Positions 28,681 through 39,538 of a stretch of DNA of 64,000 nt are shown here, piece by piece. Origin of the DNA: Leptolyngbyaceae cyanobacterium JSC-12 (GTDB lineage: Bacteria > Cyanobacteriota > Cyanobacteriia > Leptolyngbyales > Leptolyngbyaceae); the NCBI GenBank assembly GCA_000309945.1, contig CM001633.1, positions 2,080,292 to 2,144,291 on the forward strand, written 5' to 3'. Below the pieces are notes generated by a model. The model searched no databases. It saw only the letters and a program-made list of their open reading frames with translations, and was not told where the DNA came from. The position numbers and the translations under genes are program-made. Numbering within the stretch: position 1 is the first letter of the stretch; every line of letters starts with the position of its first letter.

Positions 28681-28990
28681 TTCATCGCACCATTTCGACT
28701 GAATCACTTTCAACATTTCAATTACTTAGACCTACCCAATCGATTAAGTCAACCAAGCTTTGCCCCATCATCGGTAAAATAGATGGGTCTTGTAGAGTCA
28801 ATGAATGAAGCAACAAAATTCAACAATTATTCATAAAATTGTTTACAAGACTTAAAATAATGAGTGATTGGTGTTCCTTGTACTGTAGCAATGTTGGCTC
28901 CAGTCTTCTCAGTTATACCTTCAATCGCAAACAGACTCTAACTCCCCATAACGCCCTTGCACGGTGTCATAAGACTGGTATCTACAACCA
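28681..28990. other. Divergent intergenic region, trmFO / DUF502
   Basis: 310 bp, strongly AT-rich around 28800-28860, no supported gene. It should hold the promoters of both genes; no box could be fixed firmly. Confidence 0.35.
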
Positions 28991-29761
28991 ATGAAAGAAA
29001 CTAGGCTACCTGTACTCCAACGTCTGAAGCAGGATCTAAAGAACGACCTGATAGCAGGTCTGCTAGTAGTCATTCCGCTCGCGACCACGATTTGGTTGAC
29101 GATGACGATCGCCAGTTGGGTCATTGGATTTCTGACCCGCATTCCCAATCAACTCAACCCATTTGATGGGCTAAACCCACTCCTGGTTAATTTGTTGAAT
29201 CTGTTGGTGGGATTCGCAGTGCCATTGTCCTGCATTTTGCTGATTGGGCTGATGGCACGTAACATTGCTGGTCGTTGGCTGCTCGAAACTGGTGAGCGCA
29301 CACTCCAGGCAATTCCTCTGGCTGGCTCTATTTACAAAACCCTGAAACAACTGCTGGAAACGCTCTTAAAAGATTCTGGCAATCGCTTTCGGCGGGTGGT
29401 TTTGCTGGAATATCCTCGTCCAGGAATCTGGTCATTAGGCTTTGTCACGGGGGTAATCAGTGGTGAATTTCAATCTCACTTTTCGAGTTCAATGCTGAGT
29501 GTCTTTATTCCCACAACACCCAACCCAACAACAGGCTGGTACGCGATCGTCCCTGAAAAGGACGTGATTAACCTTGCCATGCCAATTGAAGATGCGTTTA
29601 AGGTGATTATTTCAGGTGGGATCGTCAGTCCAGAGGTGACCATGCCAGGTTCATTACCCCCCTCTACTCGCTGCCCGCTCGATCCTCTGGTAGACAAGAA
29701 TCGGCAGGGGTTGAGCATGTCTGACTCTGTTCGGATCGCAATGGAGCTTGAAGAAGATTAA
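28991..29761 (+). CDS. DUF502 family membrane protein
   Basis: 256 residues, two TM helices (about 20-45 and about 60-90) and a cytoplasmic or lumenal C-terminal domain. The sequence LLVVIPLATTIWLT near the start and the YPRPGIWSLGFVTG segment are diagnostic of DUF502. The family is widespread in cyanobacteria, chloroplasts (COV-like) and proteobacteria; the molecular role is unknown, and plant homologues affect vascular patterning. It precedes nusB and ftsY on the same strand, an arrangement also seen in other cyanobacteria from memory. The gap to nusB is 88 bp. Confidence 0.88.
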   Translation: MKETRLPVLQRLKQDLKNDLIAGLLVVIPLATTIWLTMTIASWVIGFLTRIPNQLNPFDGLNPLLVNLLNLLVGFAVPLSCILLIGLMARNIAGRWLLETGERTLQAIPLAGSIYKTLKQLLETLLKDSGNRFRRVVLLEYPRPGIWSLGFVTGVISGEFQSHFSSSMLSVFIPTTPNPTTGWYAIVPEKDVINLAMPIEDAFKVIISGGIVSPEVTMPGSLPPSTRCPLDPLVDKNRQGLSMSDSVRIAMELEED

Positions 29762-29849
29762 CCTCACTTTCTCCAAATGTTGGTAAGTTTAGGATGGCTG
29801 GGCTAGCAGTTTGCGATCGCGCCAGCCTTGTTTTTTCTCCACCGTTGCC

Positions 29850-30491
29850 ATGCAAGCCCGTCGTATTGCTCGTGAACTTTCCCTACTCAGCATTAGCCAA
29901 CTTCCTGCCACTGCCGAAAATGTCGAAACACAGTCCCTGCAAAATGTAGTAGTTGCAGCCGTGCGGACATTGACAACAGAAGCAGAAGAAGCCCTGGAAA
30001 CTGCATCAGCAGAACTCAAGCAAAGCAGCAATCGGTTACTCAATAGCCAAACTCGTACCGCAGATGTTGAAAGCGCCAGAGAAATGGTGAATGAGGCGAT
30101 TGAACTGGCACAAACAGCGATTAACCGTTTGGGATTGGCGATCGAGATTCCGGAGATGGTTCAACTGGCAAATCAGAGCGATGTCAGAGCTTATGCGTTG
30201 GAAATTGTCCGCACGCTTAAGAAAAATTTAGCAGACATTGATCAACTGCTGGCGCGGGCGTTAGTAGATTGGCAGCTTAGTCGATTAGCCGTGATCGATC
30301 GCGACATTTTGCGAATTGCTGTCACTGAAATGCTGTATCTGGGAGTGCCAGATCGTGTTGCCGTAAACGAAGCCGTAGAATTGGCAAAGCGGTATAGCGG
30401 TGAAGATGGCTACCGTTTTATCAATGGTGTATTGCGTCGTGTAACTGATTGCGTAAAAGCAGAAGCCAGCGGATTAGAAAAGAATTCTTGA
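29850..30491 (+). CDS. nusB: Transcription antitermination factor NusB
   Basis: 213 residues from ATG 29850, longer than the proteobacterial protein (about 140) because of an N-terminal helical insertion typical of cyanobacteria. The RNA-binding and S10-binding core occupies the C-terminal half (LADIDQLLARALVDWQLSRLAVIDRDILRIAVTEM, then VNEAVELAKRYSGEDGYRFINGVL). NusB helps antitermination in rRNA operons with NusA, NusG and S10. It is followed 35 bp later by ftsY, so the two are likely cotranscribed. Confidence 0.93.
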   Translation: MQARRIARELSLLSISQLPATAENVETQSLQNVVVAAVRTLTTEAEEALETASAELKQSSNRLLNSQTRTADVESAREMVNEAIELAQTAINRLGLAIEIPEMVQLANQSDVRAYALEIVRTLKKNLADIDQLLARALVDWQLSRLAVIDRDILRIAVTEMLYLGVPDRVAVNEAVELAKRYSGEDGYRFINGVLRRVTDCVKAEASGLEKNS

Positions 30492-30526
30492 CAACCAGGG
30501 GAATCAGAAAACAGGAGGTAAAGGCA

Positions 30527-32086
30527 ATGACGTTTGATTGGTTTCGTCGCCGGTATGATGAAGAAAAGACTGAGGCAGAACAATCGGCAGAAACCCAGCA
30601 AGCACCGCCAGACAAGGCTCAACAAGATGCTGTGAATGAGTCAGAGAAAGCCGAAGATTACCTCAACTGGGCAAAGCTTGCCTACGAAAATATTAAAAAG
30701 CGTCAACAGTTAGCCGCTCAATCCGAGACACCTGCGACTGAGCCAACAGTTGAACTTACAACTGAAATAGTTGCAGATGAACCAGTTGCGAAAATTGCTC
30801 CAGTTGAACCTTCACTTGTCGCAGATACATCGTCAGAGACTCGTGCGGAAGTTGCAGCGCTGACAGACTTAGAACCGACCTTAGATACCCCTGATGCGAT
30901 CGCACAAACCTCCAGTCTGGAACCCACAACACCTCTTCCCTTCTGGGCAGCTGCAGAAGCTGAACGTCAAGCACGTCTAGAACAATTACGTGAAACAGCG
31001 ATCATTGAACCAGAACCGGAACCAGAGCCTACTAAACCATTAGCAGCAGATGAAACCATCCCATCACTACCCGATTTTGTCTTAGACGAAGGCTTCGTTT
31101 GGTCAGCAGAAATTCTTGCAGCACAAGGTCGTCGCCCGGATCAAATTTCTATCGAAGAGATCAACTGGCTGAAGCGTCTGCGGCAGGGACTCGACAAAAC
31201 CCGTCGCAGCTTAGTGAACCAACTGCGGGCGATTGTCGGGCAGGGACCGCTGAATCAGGATGCCGTTTTGGAAATTGAAGCCGCGTTACTTCAGGCAGAT
31301 GTGGGTGTAGAAGCGACCGATGCCATTATTGAGGCGCTTCAGAAAAAAATGCGCGACGAAACCCTACCCCCGGATGCTGCCATTACCTATCTCAAGCAAA
31401 TTATTCGTGAAATGCTTGATCGCCCCTTGGGTGAATACGGCAACCTCACCTTTGCCCCCGAAAAAAACAAACTCAATGTCTGGTTAATGACCGGCGTAAA
31501 TGGCGCGGGTAAAACCACCACTATCGGCAAACTCGCTCACATTGCTCAAAAATCCGGCTACCATTGTTTGATTGCTGCAGCAGACACCTTTAGAGCGGCA
31601 GCCGTAGAACAGGTAAAAGTTTGGGGTGCCCGCAGCAACGTGGAAGTCATCGCCAATCCTGGTAAAAACACCGATCCAGCAGCCGTAGTATTCGATGCGA
31701 TTACAGCAGCCCAATCAAGAGGGGTGGACTTGTTACTTGTAGATACTGCTGGACGCCTGCAAAACAAGAAAAACCTGATGGATGAACTGAGTAAGGTGCG
31801 CCGCATCATCGACAAAAAAGCCCCCGATGCTGTCGTCGAATCCTTACTCGTCTTGGACTCTACCCTAGGACAAAACGGTTTGCGACAAGCTCAAGTCTTT
31901 TCAGAATCTGCCAAACTCAGTGGCGTCGTACTCACCAAACTCGATGGAACTGCCAAAGGTGGTATCGCTCTTGCCGTTGTCCAACAACTGGGCTTACCGA
32001 TTCGCTTCATTGGTGCCGGAGAAGGCATTGAAGATTTACGCCCCTTCTCCAGCTATGAATTTGTAGAAGCTTTACTGAACGGTTAA
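30527..32086 (+). CDS. ftsY: Signal recognition particle receptor FtsY
   Basis: 519 residues from ATG 30527 with AGGAGG 8 nt upstream. The N-terminal A domain (about 1-200) is acidic and rich in Glu/Ala/Thr/Pro, as expected for the membrane-targeting region. The NG GTPase domain follows, with P-loop GVNGAGKTTTIGKLA, DTFRAAAVEQ, DTAGRLQNKKNLMDEL and TKLDGTAKGG, ending in AGEGIEDLRPF. FtsY receives ribosome-nascent-chain-SRP complexes at the membrane. It is the last gene of the DUF502-nusB-ftsY run. Confidence 0.95.
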   Translation: MTFDWFRRRYDEEKTEAEQSAETQQAPPDKAQQDAVNESEKAEDYLNWAKLAYENIKKRQQLAAQSETPATEPTVELTTEIVADEPVAKIAPVEPSLVADTSSETRAEVAALTDLEPTLDTPDAIAQTSSLEPTTPLPFWAAAEAERQARLEQLRETAIIEPEPEPEPTKPLAADETIPSLPDFVLDEGFVWSAEILAAQGRRPDQISIEEINWLKRLRQGLDKTRRSLVNQLRAIVGQGPLNQDAVLEIEAALLQADVGVEATDAIIEALQKKMRDETLPPDAAITYLKQIIREMLDRPLGEYGNLTFAPEKNKLNVWLMTGVNGAGKTTTIGKLAHIAQKSGYHCLIAAADTFRAAAVEQVKVWGARSNVEVIANPGKNTDPAAVVFDAITAAQSRGVDLLLVDTAGRLQNKKNLMDELSKVRRIIDKKAPDAVVESLLVLDSTLGQNGLRQAQVFSESAKLSGVVLTKLDGTAKGGIALAVVQQLGLPIRFIGAGEGIEDLRPFSSYEFVEALLNG

Positions 32087-32160
32087 TTCAAAGGCAGTAG
32101 GTAATATGCGCAGGCTTTCAGTTAAGTCCGAGCCAAAGCCTCAGAAGCGTAATGAAATCT

Positions 32161-32188
32161 GAAACGCTCCATATGACTGGAGCGTTTC
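32161..32188. terminator. Hairpin between convergent ftsY and trxA
   Basis: A perfect 11-bp stem GAAACGCTCCA / TGGAGCGTTTC with a 6-nt loop. There is no T run, but its position between convergent genes suggests termination or 3'-end protection. Confidence 0.65.
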
Positions 32189-32213
32189 ACTGTTGACAGA
32201 ATTATTGAGTAAG

Positions 32214-32537
32214 TTAGAGATATTTCTCTAAAGTTGTGGAAAGAGTGGTTTTGGGAACAGCACCCACTACCATATCGACACGCTGTCCGCCCTTAAAGAT
32301 CATCAAGGTTGGAATGCTGCGGATTCCATACTGGCTTGCCACAGTTGGGTTCTCGTCTGTATTCACCTTGACTACTTTTACTTGCCCTTCGTACTGGTTC
32401 GCGATCTCATCCACAATGGGCGCAACCATCCGGCAGGGACCACACCAGGGAGCCCAAAAATCGACTAAAACGGGTACTTCGCTTTCAAGAACTTCTTGTT
32501 TAAAGGTGGAGTCCGTAACTTGTGCGGCTGCAGACAT
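32214..32537 (-). CDS. trxA: Thioredoxin
   Basis: 107 residues from ATG 32537, the canonical length; an earlier TTG is not needed. The active site is [13 protein letters not shown], the cis-Pro loop is RSIPTLMIF and the buried Asp is in [11 protein letters not shown]. It is reduced by ferredoxin- or NADPH-dependent reductase and reduces disulfides in Calvin-cycle and redox targets. This is an m-type plain thioredoxin. It ends near the shared hairpin with ftsY. Confidence 0.96.
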   Translation of the reverse strand: MSAAAQVTDSTFKQEVLESEVPVLVDFWAPWCGPCRMVAPIVDEIANQYEGQVKVVKVNTDENPTVASQYGIRSIPTLMIFKGGQRVDMVVGAVPKTTLSTTLEKYL

Positions 32538-32543
32538 GCTCAA

Positions 32544-32868
32544 AATCCTTGCCTATATATATTTCACAAGATTCTACCATAGCGAAAGAATCTGCCTTCT
32601 CAAACACTATCTACATATATAGACATAATTTGTTGTTACAAAATTCCGTCTTTAAAGCAAGGAACCGCCCGAACAGTGTTCAGGCGGAGTGTGGTGTGAG
32701 GAGTGAACGGAAACATGCGTCTCCGCTTCTTTCATTGTAGACGACTCACACTGGTTTTCCAGATCTTGTTAAAAAGACAGAACAAAGTTTTAAGGATTTG
32801 ATCGCTTAACGCAACTTCTTGAAAAATTCTCGAAAGAAAAACAATAATCCTTTCGGAATAGTTCGAGG
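32544..32868. other. Intergenic region guaB3 / trxA
   Basis: About 325 bp, AT-rich with two short alternating AT tracts (near 32555-32560 and 32611-32625). No gene supported. It follows guaB3 on the reverse strand and precedes trxA, so it holds the trxA promoter and the guaB3 3' end. Confidence 0.4.
32571..32576 (-). promoter_or_regulatory. Candidate -10 element for trxA
   Basis: Read on the reverse strand the hexamer is TAGAAT, preceded by ATGG and lying about 33 bp before the trxA ATG. No good -35 box at standard spacing was found, so confidence is low. Confidence 0.3.
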
Positions 32869-34032
32869 TTATTTACCCATACCAAGCTGCTGAGCCTTTT
32901 GATAAACTTTGCCTTCTGTCAGTAACGATGGTGCAATGATGACTTCAACCTGCTGCATCTCTTTCAGGTTTTTGGCACCCAGTGTACCCATACTAGTTTT
33001 CAAAGCACCCAAGAGATTATGAGTCCCATCATCCAGTTGGGCGGGACCTCGCAAAATTTGCTCCAGGGTGCCTGTAGAACCAACCCGGATACGAGTACCA
33101 CGGGGAAGCACCGGGCTGGGAGTTGCCATGCCCCAGTGAAAGCCTCGTCCGGGGGCTTCTTTGGCTCTAGCAAAGGGGGAACCAATCATGACACCATCAG
33201 CACCACAGGCAATACATTTGCAAATGTCGCCGCCAGTCACTAACCCACCATCCGCAATTATAGGAACGTAGTTACCTGTTTCCTGGTGATAGTCATCACG
33301 AGCAGCCGCACAGTCGGCGATCGCGGTTGCTTGGGGCACCCCAACCCCCAACACTCCCCGCGAGGTGCAGGCAGCCCCTGGTCCAATGCCAACCAATACA
33401 GCCGCCGCCCCTGCTTTCATCAAATTCAAGGTCACATCATAAGTGACACAATTGCCCAACACTACTGGAATTGGCATTTCTCGGCAAAAATGTGCCAGAT
33501 CTAACGGGGTGATCGATTCAGGAGAAAGGTGGGCAGTTGAAACTACTGTTGCTTGGACAAAAAACAAATCAGCTCCAGCCTTTGCGACCGTTTCACCATA
33601 CTTCGTTGCGGCAACTGGGGTTGCGCTGACCGCTGCAATCCCGCCTTGCGCCTTCACTTCCTGAATCCGACGTTCAATCAATTCCGGCTTGATTGGCTCG
33701 GTATAGAGTTCTTGCATTAAAGGTACAAACTCATCCTTCCCAACCGCCGCAATCCGATCCAGCACAGGGTTAGGGTCTTCATAGCGAGTTTGCACACCTT
33801 CCAGGTTGATCACGCCCAATGCGCCCATTTGGGATAGGAGCACTGCCATCTTGACATCTACAACCCCATCCATTGCGCTGGCAATGATAGGAATTTCTCG
33901 TTCAATCCCACCAATCGTCCAACGAGTATCTGCCAAAACCGGATCGAGGGTTCGCGGTCCTGGCACTAACGCAATTTCGTCGATACCGTATGCTCTACGG
34001 GCAGTTTTGCCTCTTCCAATTTGAATATCCAC
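32869..34032 (-). CDS. GuaB3 family IMP dehydrogenase-related protein
   Basis: 387 residues from GTG 34032. The TIM-barrel core of IMP dehydrogenase is present but the CBS regulatory domains are absent, which defines GuaB3. The catalytic loop reads [20 protein letters not shown], with Cys and Arg placed as in true IMPDH, and the N-terminal [20 protein letters not shown] is GuaB3-typical. The role in cyanobacteria is thought to be GMP-related; this is not proved by the sequence. Its start is GTG with a weak ribosome site. It is transcribed toward trxA. Confidence 0.92.
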   Translation of the reverse strand: MDIQIGRGKTARRAYGIDEIALVPGPRTLDPVLADTRWTIGGIEREIPIIASAMDGVVDVKMAVLLSQMGALGVINLEGVQTRYEDPNPVLDRIAAVGKDEFVPLMQELYTEPIKPELIERRIQEVKAQGGIAAVSATPVAATKYGETVAKAGADLFFVQATVVSTAHLSPESITPLDLAHFCREMPIPVVLGNCVTYDVTLNLMKAGAAAVLVGIGPGAACTSRGVLGVGVPQATAIADCAAARDDYHQETGNYVPIIADGGLVTGGDICKCIACGADGVMIGSPFARAKEAPGRGFHWGMATPSPVLPRGTRIRVGSTGTLEQILRGPAQLDDGTHNLLGALKTSMGTLGAKNLKEMQQVEVIIAPSLLTEGKVYQKAQQLGMGK

Positions 34033-34130
34033 GCTCTCTTACCTGTTCCCAAACTGTTTACGCTAGCCTATCAAATTCCACGGGCGATCGCGATGGGAGA
34101 GACTCGATGAATAGAGTGGTCAGGTCAATT

Positions 34131-35345
34131 TCAGACTTTATTACTCTGCCTGAATATATTCCCTAAAACAGTTGTGAATTGCCTTAGGTGAGTACATTCA
34201 TGAGTCGCCATGACTGTAATGCGGAGGCGACTGGTGGGTACAGTGGGCGGACGCACAGCAGAGACGAAAAAACCAGATTTTTGCAGATGGTGACCGATTT
34301 GTAAGACCGTTGCGGGCGAGTCTACTTGTAGGCAAAGAATTGGAGAGTGGGAAGGCAAAAGGCGGCAGGCAACGGGTGAAGGGCACCAGGTGGAAGGCGA
34401 GTGACTAAACGTTTCTAACAATGACTGTTTGAGCCAGTTGACATTTCGCCAGAGTTGAGCACGGCGTTCAGGTTCCCTTTGCACAATCCGGATCGCTTCT
34501 AGAGCCGCCGCCGTATCTGCTGGAGAGAGTGCTGTGGTGTAGATCCAGCTAGCAGCGCGGTTGCGGAGAAAGTCAATCAGGGGAGCTGAACCTGCCACAT
34601 AGCCACCCAGACTACCTAACGCTTTGCTGAGGGTGCCCATCTGAATCAGTGGACGACCTGTACAACCCAAATGCTCTACACAACCTGCTCCAGTCTTACC
34701 AAACACTCCAGTACCGTGAGCCTCATCGACCAACACCATACATTCAAATGTCTCTGCCAGTCGGAGAATCTCGGGCAATGGACACAAATCTCCATCCATG
34801 CTGAAAACGCTATCCGTCAGGATAAGGCAACGACGGTAGGATTTTCGATGCTGTGATAGCAGGGTTTGCAGATCATTAGTGTTGCAATGGGCGTAATTCA
34901 GGACAGTGGCACCGCTGAGAATGGCTCCATTTTTAAGGCTGGAGTGGTTGTATTGATCGGACAGAATTAGATCCCGGTTGCCGACCAGTGCAGCGATCGC
35001 GCCCAGATTTGCCAGATAGCCAGAACTAAACACGATCGCGGCTTCCGTTTGTTTAAGTGCGGCAATCGCCTGTTCCAATTGATGATGAAGTTCTCGATGT
35101 CCACTGATTAAGCGGGAACCTGTGCAGCCTGTGCCATAGGCTTTGGTAGCAGCGATCGCTGCTTGAATTAAACGTTCATCTCCTGCCAATCCCAAATAAT
35201 CATTGCTGGCAAAGTTAACCAGTTGCTGACCTTCCAGGGTAATCACTGCCCCAGGACGCCCTGTGACCGTGGTTACTGAGCGGTGCCAGTTTGCTCGATG
35301 AATCGTATCCAGCGATCGCTGAATCCAGGCGTAGGGGTTAGTCAT
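34131..35345 (-). CDS. bioF: 8-amino-7-oxononanoate synthase
   Basis: 404 residues from ATG 35345. A PLP enzyme of the alpha-oxoamine synthase group: [16 protein letters not shown] near the start, [18 protein letters not shown], and the Schiff-base Lys in [18 protein letters not shown]. BioF condenses pimeloyl-ACP/CoA and alanine in biotin synthesis; kbl is the alternative, but the [20 protein letters not shown] region and overall sequence favour BioF. The C-terminal part carries a poorly conserved insert (about 330-350). No other biotin gene is in the window. Confidence 0.85.
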   Translation of the reverse strand: MTNPYAWIQRSLDTIHRANWHRSVTTVTGRPGAVITLEGQQLVNFASNDYLGLAGDERLIQAAIAATKAYGTGCTGSRLISGHRELHHQLEQAIAALKQTEAAIVFSSGYLANLGAIAALVGNRDLILSDQYNHSSLKNGAILSGATVLNYAHCNTNDLQTLLSQHRKSYRRCLILTDSVFSMDGDLCPLPEILRLAETFECMVLVDEAHGTGVFGKTGAGCVEHLGCTGRPLIQMGTLSKALGSLGGYVAGSAPLIDFLRNRAASWIYTTALSPADTAAALEAIRIVQREPERRAQLWRNVNWLKQSLLETFSHSPSTWCPSPVACRLLPSHSPILCLQVDSPATVLQIGHHLQKSGFFVSAVRPPTVPTSRLRITVMATHECTHLRQFTTVLGNIFRQSNKV

Positions 35346-35567
35346 GTTTCAGCACTGTCTGAGTCTTGTGGCTGGTTGGGGCGAATCTCGGCATTTTTGC
35401 CCCCTACGGACAGTAACCTATCCACCAAACCCATTTCAAAAGCGATACTGGGCAAGTGAATCAGGATAGAAAATGGAGAATGAATAGCGAGATACTACAC
35501 CGTTACTTGCAATCTTACTTAGCGCTAGTAGCGCCAGGATACACAAATATTTGGTATCGCTTGGACT

Positions 35568-37259
35568 TTAGTAGTGACGAGCAGTAAAGCTATAGATCGT
35601 TTGGGTCGTAAGGGCAGGGAAAATGGAAGAGGGTCGTTGGTTGAGGGAATAGGGTTGGCGATCAAGCTGTACCTGTAACCCGATTAGCGGATCATGACCG
35701 GAGGAGACGATGAACTCTAATTGTTTGAGATTGGGTATGGTTGCCAAATTATCGAGAATTTGGGCGATCGTCTGAGTGAAGGGATGATCCGGTTGGCGGT
35801 ACCAATCGACTTCAGTTTCAGGTGGTTGCTTAAAACCGAGATGCACCACGAGTGCAGAAGTACTAAAGATTGCTTTCGCTACCGGACGAACCTCTTCTTG
35901 CAGTAGGAAGCCATGAATTTGAGCGAGTTGCCGCACTGATTCCAAATGTTTATACCATTCCGTTACAGTTTGCGGTGTCGTTTGCCACTCTAGCGACAGG
36001 GTGATAAGGAAGGTCTGGAGCATCCAGTGACCCAATTTTTCAGCTTTGGTTGCCAGGTAGGAAGAGTTGTAATCGGTGGCTTCAATCAGCAAAGGAACGC
36101 GATCAACAATTTCCAGTCCGTAGCCTTTCAATCCGGCAATTTTACGAGGATTGTTGGTAATCAACCGCATCTGATGCACCCCCAGATCATTCAAAATCTG
36201 GGCACCCATGCCGTAATTTCGCAAATCCGCTGGAAAACCCAAATGCTCATTGGCTTCCACTGTATCCAAGCCCATATCTTGCAATGAATAAGCTTTGAGT
36301 TTGTTGACCAGACCAATGCCACGCCCTTCTTGCCGCAGATACACAACCACGCCCAATCCAGCATTCTCAATCATCTTGAGGGCAGCTTGCAACTGCATTC
36401 GGCAATCGCATCGCAAGGAGCCAATCGCATCCCCTGTTAAACATTCTGAGTGCATTCTCACCAATACAGGTTGATGAGCAAATTGGGCAGGATTCCCTTT
36501 CACAATGGCCACATGTTCCGAGTTATCGAGCGTGTGACGGTAGGCGTAAATCTGGAAGTGCCCAAATTCAGTGGGTAAGTCAGCGATCGCTTCTCGTGAA
36601 ACTAGCCGTTCGTGCTCCAACCGATAACTGATCAAATCGGCAATGCTGATAATTTTGAGCGAATGCGTTTTGGCATATTCAACGAGCTCTGGCAAACGTG
36701 CCATTGACCCATCAGGGTTTTGAATTTCGCAGATGACACCAGCAGGGTAAAGTCCTGCCAACCGGGATAGATCCACTGCGGCTTCCGTATGTCCTGCCCG
36801 CTTCAACACCCCACCTTCCCGTGCCCGTAGCGGAAACACATGCCCCGGACGGCGCAAATCATCAGGACGAGTGGAAGGATTGATAGCGACCTGAATCGTG
36901 CGAGCACGATCTTCCGCTGAAATCCCGGTTCCTACGCCTAACTGGGGCGAGGCATCAATGCTAACGGTAAACGCAGTTTGATTACTATCCGTGTTTCTCG
37001 TCACCATCAATGGCAAATCCAGTTCATCCAGACGATCGCCTGTCATCGCCAAACAAATCAAGCCACGAGCTTTCACCGCCATGAAATTAATCATATCTGG
37101 CGTAGCGAACTGGGCTGCACATACCACATCTCCCTCATTTTCACGGTTCTCATCATCCACCACCACCACTGCACGACCCGCTTTTAGATCGACTAGAGCA
37201 GATTCGATGGAGTCAAACTGAAACGAACTAGAGTTAAACGTGTCTGCGGAAAAGCTCAA
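35568..37259 (-). CDS. ribBA: Bifunctional DHBP synthase / GTP cyclohydrolase II, C-terminally extended
   Basis: 563 residues; TTG 37259 is the only plausible start, because no in-frame ATG precedes the conserved [21 protein letters not shown]. Domain order: RibB (about 15-215, with [20 protein letters not shown]) makes 3,4-dihydroxy-2-butanone-4-phosphate; RibA (about 220-415) has the zinc Cys [16 protein letters not shown] and [11 protein letters not shown] and opens GTP. Both start riboflavin synthesis. A further 150 residues (about 416-563) of unknown function follow; similar tails occur in other cyanobacterial RibBA. No FMN riboswitch was recognised upstream. Divergent from argC. Confidence 0.93.
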   Translation of the reverse strand: MSFSADTFNSSSFQFDSIESALVDLKAGRAVVVVDDENRENEGDVVCAAQFATPDMINFMAVKARGLICLAMTGDRLDELDLPLMVTRNTDSNQTAFTVSIDASPQLGVGTGISAEDRARTIQVAINPSTRPDDLRRPGHVFPLRAREGGVLKRAGHTEAAVDLSRLAGLYPAGVICEIQNPDGSMARLPELVEYAKTHSLKIISIADLISYRLEHERLVSREAIADLPTEFGHFQIYAYRHTLDNSEHVAIVKGNPAQFAHQPVLVRMHSECLTGDAIGSLRCDCRMQLQAALKMIENAGLGVVVYLRQEGRGIGLVNKLKAYSLQDMGLDTVEANEHLGFPADLRNYGMGAQILNDLGVHQMRLITNNPRKIAGLKGYGLEIVDRVPLLIEATDYNSSYLATKAEKLGHWMLQTFLITLSLEWQTTPQTVTEWYKHLESVRQLAQIHGFLLQEEVRPVAKAIFSTSALVVHLGFKQPPETEVDWYRQPDHPFTQTIAQILDNLATIPNLKQLEFIVSSGHDPLIGLQVQLDRQPYSLNQRPSSIFPALTTQTIYSFTARHY

Positions 37260-37550
37260 AGCGCCACCATTAAGATTAATTAAGAAGTCATCTTCATTTA
37301 AATTCTAGTTCTTCATAGGGGCTGGTGATGGGAAATAGGTAGTGGATGATCGATAGTAGGGTTCAGAACCTAGAGGTTAACAATCCCTAGCGGTCAACAA
37401 TCAAAGGATCGATCCCCCTTATTCCTTCTCTTCATCCCCAATGGTTCATCTTGATTTCCAAATTCCCTCACTCGTCCCTCCCAAAATAGGTTGGGTAATA
37501 CTACAATGCAGCAAAGTTCTCTGGCTTAACCCGCAAGAAGGTTAAAACAT
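37260..37550. other. Divergent intergenic region, ribBA / argC
   Basis: 291 bp with no supported gene or terminator. It contains the start of both transcripts; no FMN riboswitch consensus was recognised next to ribBA. Confidence 0.35.
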
Positions 37551-38609
37551 ATGGGTGATTCGGGGCGAATTCCAGTTGGGATTATCGGCGCATCAGGCTA
37601 TGGCGGTGTCCAATTAGTACGCATTTTGATGGATCACCCACACCTGGAGTTGGCATATCTGGGCGGTGAGAGTAGCGCTGGGCAGCCATTTTCTGACTTG
37701 TATCCCCATCTGGAACATCGGGTGAAACATCTAGTTGAGCCGATTGATTTGGATGTGATTGGCGATCGCTGCCAGGTGGTGTTTCTCTCACTGCCAAATG
37801 GGCTTGCTTGCAAAATGGCTCCCAAATTGCTGGAGAAGGGCTGCAAAGTTCTGGATTTATCGGCGGACTATCGGTTTTCGGATTTGTCGGTGTATTCTAC
37901 CTGGTATGGCGTAGAGCGCACCGATCAGGAAGTGGCAGAAACGGCAGTTTATGGGTTGCCGGAACTCTACCGCGATCGTATCGCTCAGGCGCAACTGGTG
38001 GGGTGTCCAGGGTGCTATCCCACGGCAAGTCTGTTGGCGCTATCCCCCTTGCTCAAGCAGGGATTGATTGTTCCTGAAACTGCTATCATTGACGCAAAAT
38101 CGGGTACCTCTGGGGGTGGGCGACAGGCAAAAACCAACATGCTTTTGGCAGAAGCGGATGGTTCGTTTGGTGCCTATGGGGTTGCCCGTCATCGCCACAC
38201 ACCCGAAATTGAGCAAGTTTGCAGTGATCTGGCTGGGCACGAAGTTCTCGTCCAGTTCACACCTCACCTGATCCCGATGCCACGCGGCATTTTATCTACA
38301 GTGTATGCAACCCTGCGCGATCCAGGGCTAGTGCGGGAGGATTTGCTAACGATTTACAGCGCGTTTTACCGCAGTTCTCCCTGGGTGAAGGTGTTACCCA
38401 GCGGTGTTTACCCTCAAACTAAATGGGCTTGTGGCACGAATTTGTGTTACCTGGGTTTGGAAGTTGATCCCCGAACCGCCAGAGTGATTGTGATGTCGGC
38501 GATCGACAACTTGATGAAAGGGCAAGCAGGGCAAGCGATTCAATGCGTCAACATTATGATGGGCTGGGATGAAACCCTGGGATTGCCGCAACTGGCATTT
38601 TACCCGTAA
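37551..38609 (+). CDS. argC: N-acetyl-gamma-glutamyl-phosphate reductase
   Basis: 352 residues from ATG 37551 with GAAGG upstream. It reduces N-acetylglutamyl phosphate to the semialdehyde with NADPH, the third step of arginine synthesis. The NADP motif is [18 protein letters not shown], and the catalytic Cys is in [15 protein letters not shown]. The length is that of the type 1 enzyme. It is followed after 5 bp by the aldolase gene, so they are likely cotranscribed although functionally unrelated. Confidence 0.95.
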   Translation: MGDSGRIPVGIIGASGYGGVQLVRILMDHPHLELAYLGGESSAGQPFSDLYPHLEHRVKHLVEPIDLDVIGDRCQVVFLSLPNGLACKMAPKLLEKGCKVLDLSADYRFSDLSVYSTWYGVERTDQEVAETAVYGLPELYRDRIAQAQLVGCPGCYPTASLLALSPLLKQGLIVPETAIIDAKSGTSGGGRQAKTNMLLAEADGSFGAYGVARHRHTPEIEQVCSDLAGHEVLVQFTPHLIPMPRGILSTVYATLRDPGLVREDLLTIYSAFYRSSPWVKVLPSGVYPQTKWACGTNLCYLGLEVDPRTARVIVMSAIDNLMKGQAGQAIQCVNIMMGWDETLGLPQLAFYP

Positions 38610-38614
38610 TAATT

Positions 38615-39538
38615 ATGCTGGCTTCTACTCAAGAATTACTGGAAACGGCTCGACGCAACATCTATGCGATCGGGGCATTTAATGTCTACAACCTGGAGGG
38701 CGTGAAGGCAGTCGTCAATGCCGCAGAAGTGAGCCGTAGTCCAACCATGCTACAACTTCATCCCAGTGCTTTGAAGTATGGGAAATTGCCTCTGGTAGCC
38801 CTATGTTTAGAAGCGGCAAACACCGCCACGGTACCAATCTCAGTCCATTTGGATCACAGCACTTCTGCTAAAGACATTCGGTTGGCGCTGGAAGCTGGTG
38901 TGCGCTCCATCATGGTGGATGGGTCCCCCATGCCCTACGCGGAAAATCGAAAATTTACCCAGGAGATGACCGAGCTAGCTCATCGCTATGGTGCCGTGGT
39001 GGAAGCCGAAATTGGCAGAATTAGTGGCACCGAAGATGGGCTGACCATTGCGGAGAAGGAAGCGAAAATGACCGACCCCAACCAAGCATTGGAATTTGTG
39101 CAGCAGACGCGGGTAGATTCTTTAGCCGTCACGATTGGCAATGTGCATGGCGAGTACAAAAGTCCACCTCGGTTAGATTTTGAGCGACTGCATCGGATTC
39201 GGCATTTATTGGACATTCCGCTGGTGCTGCATGGCGCGTCGGGCTTGCCAGAATCGATGATTCATCACTCTATTCAGTTGGGTGTGTGCAAGTTTAATGT
39301 GAATACAGAAGTGCGCCAAGCCTATATGCAGGCGCTTAAGGATGAAATTTGTGGCGACAGTTCCGGAGATTTGTTGGAGGTTGCCGGAGAAGCGATCGCG
39401 GCAATGGAAGCCGTCATTCTCGACAAACTGCACCTATTTGGTTCTGTTGGCAAAGCACACCTGCATGAAACGCCCTATGCTCACGTCTTAACAATGGCTG
39501 GGGTGGTTAAAGGCACAGAGTTTGTTAATGGGTCGTAA
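38615..39538 (+). CDS. Class II aldolase (fructose/tagatose-bisphosphate type)
   Basis: 307 residues from ATG 38615. A zinc-dependent TIM-barrel aldolase: SVHLDHSTSAKDI holds the catalytic Asp and first zinc His, VVEAEIGRISG the Glu, IGNVHGEYK a second His and LVLHGASGLP the third. Closest to the ketose-bisphosphate (GatY/KbaY-like) branch, so the exact sugar substrate is uncertain. It is not the usual cyanobacterial class II FBA. It is 5 bp behind argC and its last 58 bp overlap the convergent radical SAM gene. Confidence 0.85.
   Translation: MLASTQELLETARRNIYAIGAFNVYNLEGVKAVVNAAEVSRSPTMLQLHPSALKYGKLPLVALCLEAANTATVPISVHLDHSTSAKDIRLALEAGVRSIMVDGSPMPYAENRKFTQEMTELAHRYGAVVEAEIGRISGTEDGLTIAEKEAKMTDPNQALEFVQQTRVDSLAVTIGNVHGEYKSPPRLDFERLHRIRHLLDIPLVLHGASGLPESMIHHSIQLGVCKFNVNTEVRQAYMQALKDEICGDSSGDLLEVAGEAIAAMEAVILDKLHLFGSVGKAHLHETPYAHVLTMAGVVKGTEFVNGS

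Noticed and set aside
37260-37550. FMN riboswitch upstream of ribBA
   Set aside because: The conserved AGGATCTTCGGGG-type elements are not present.
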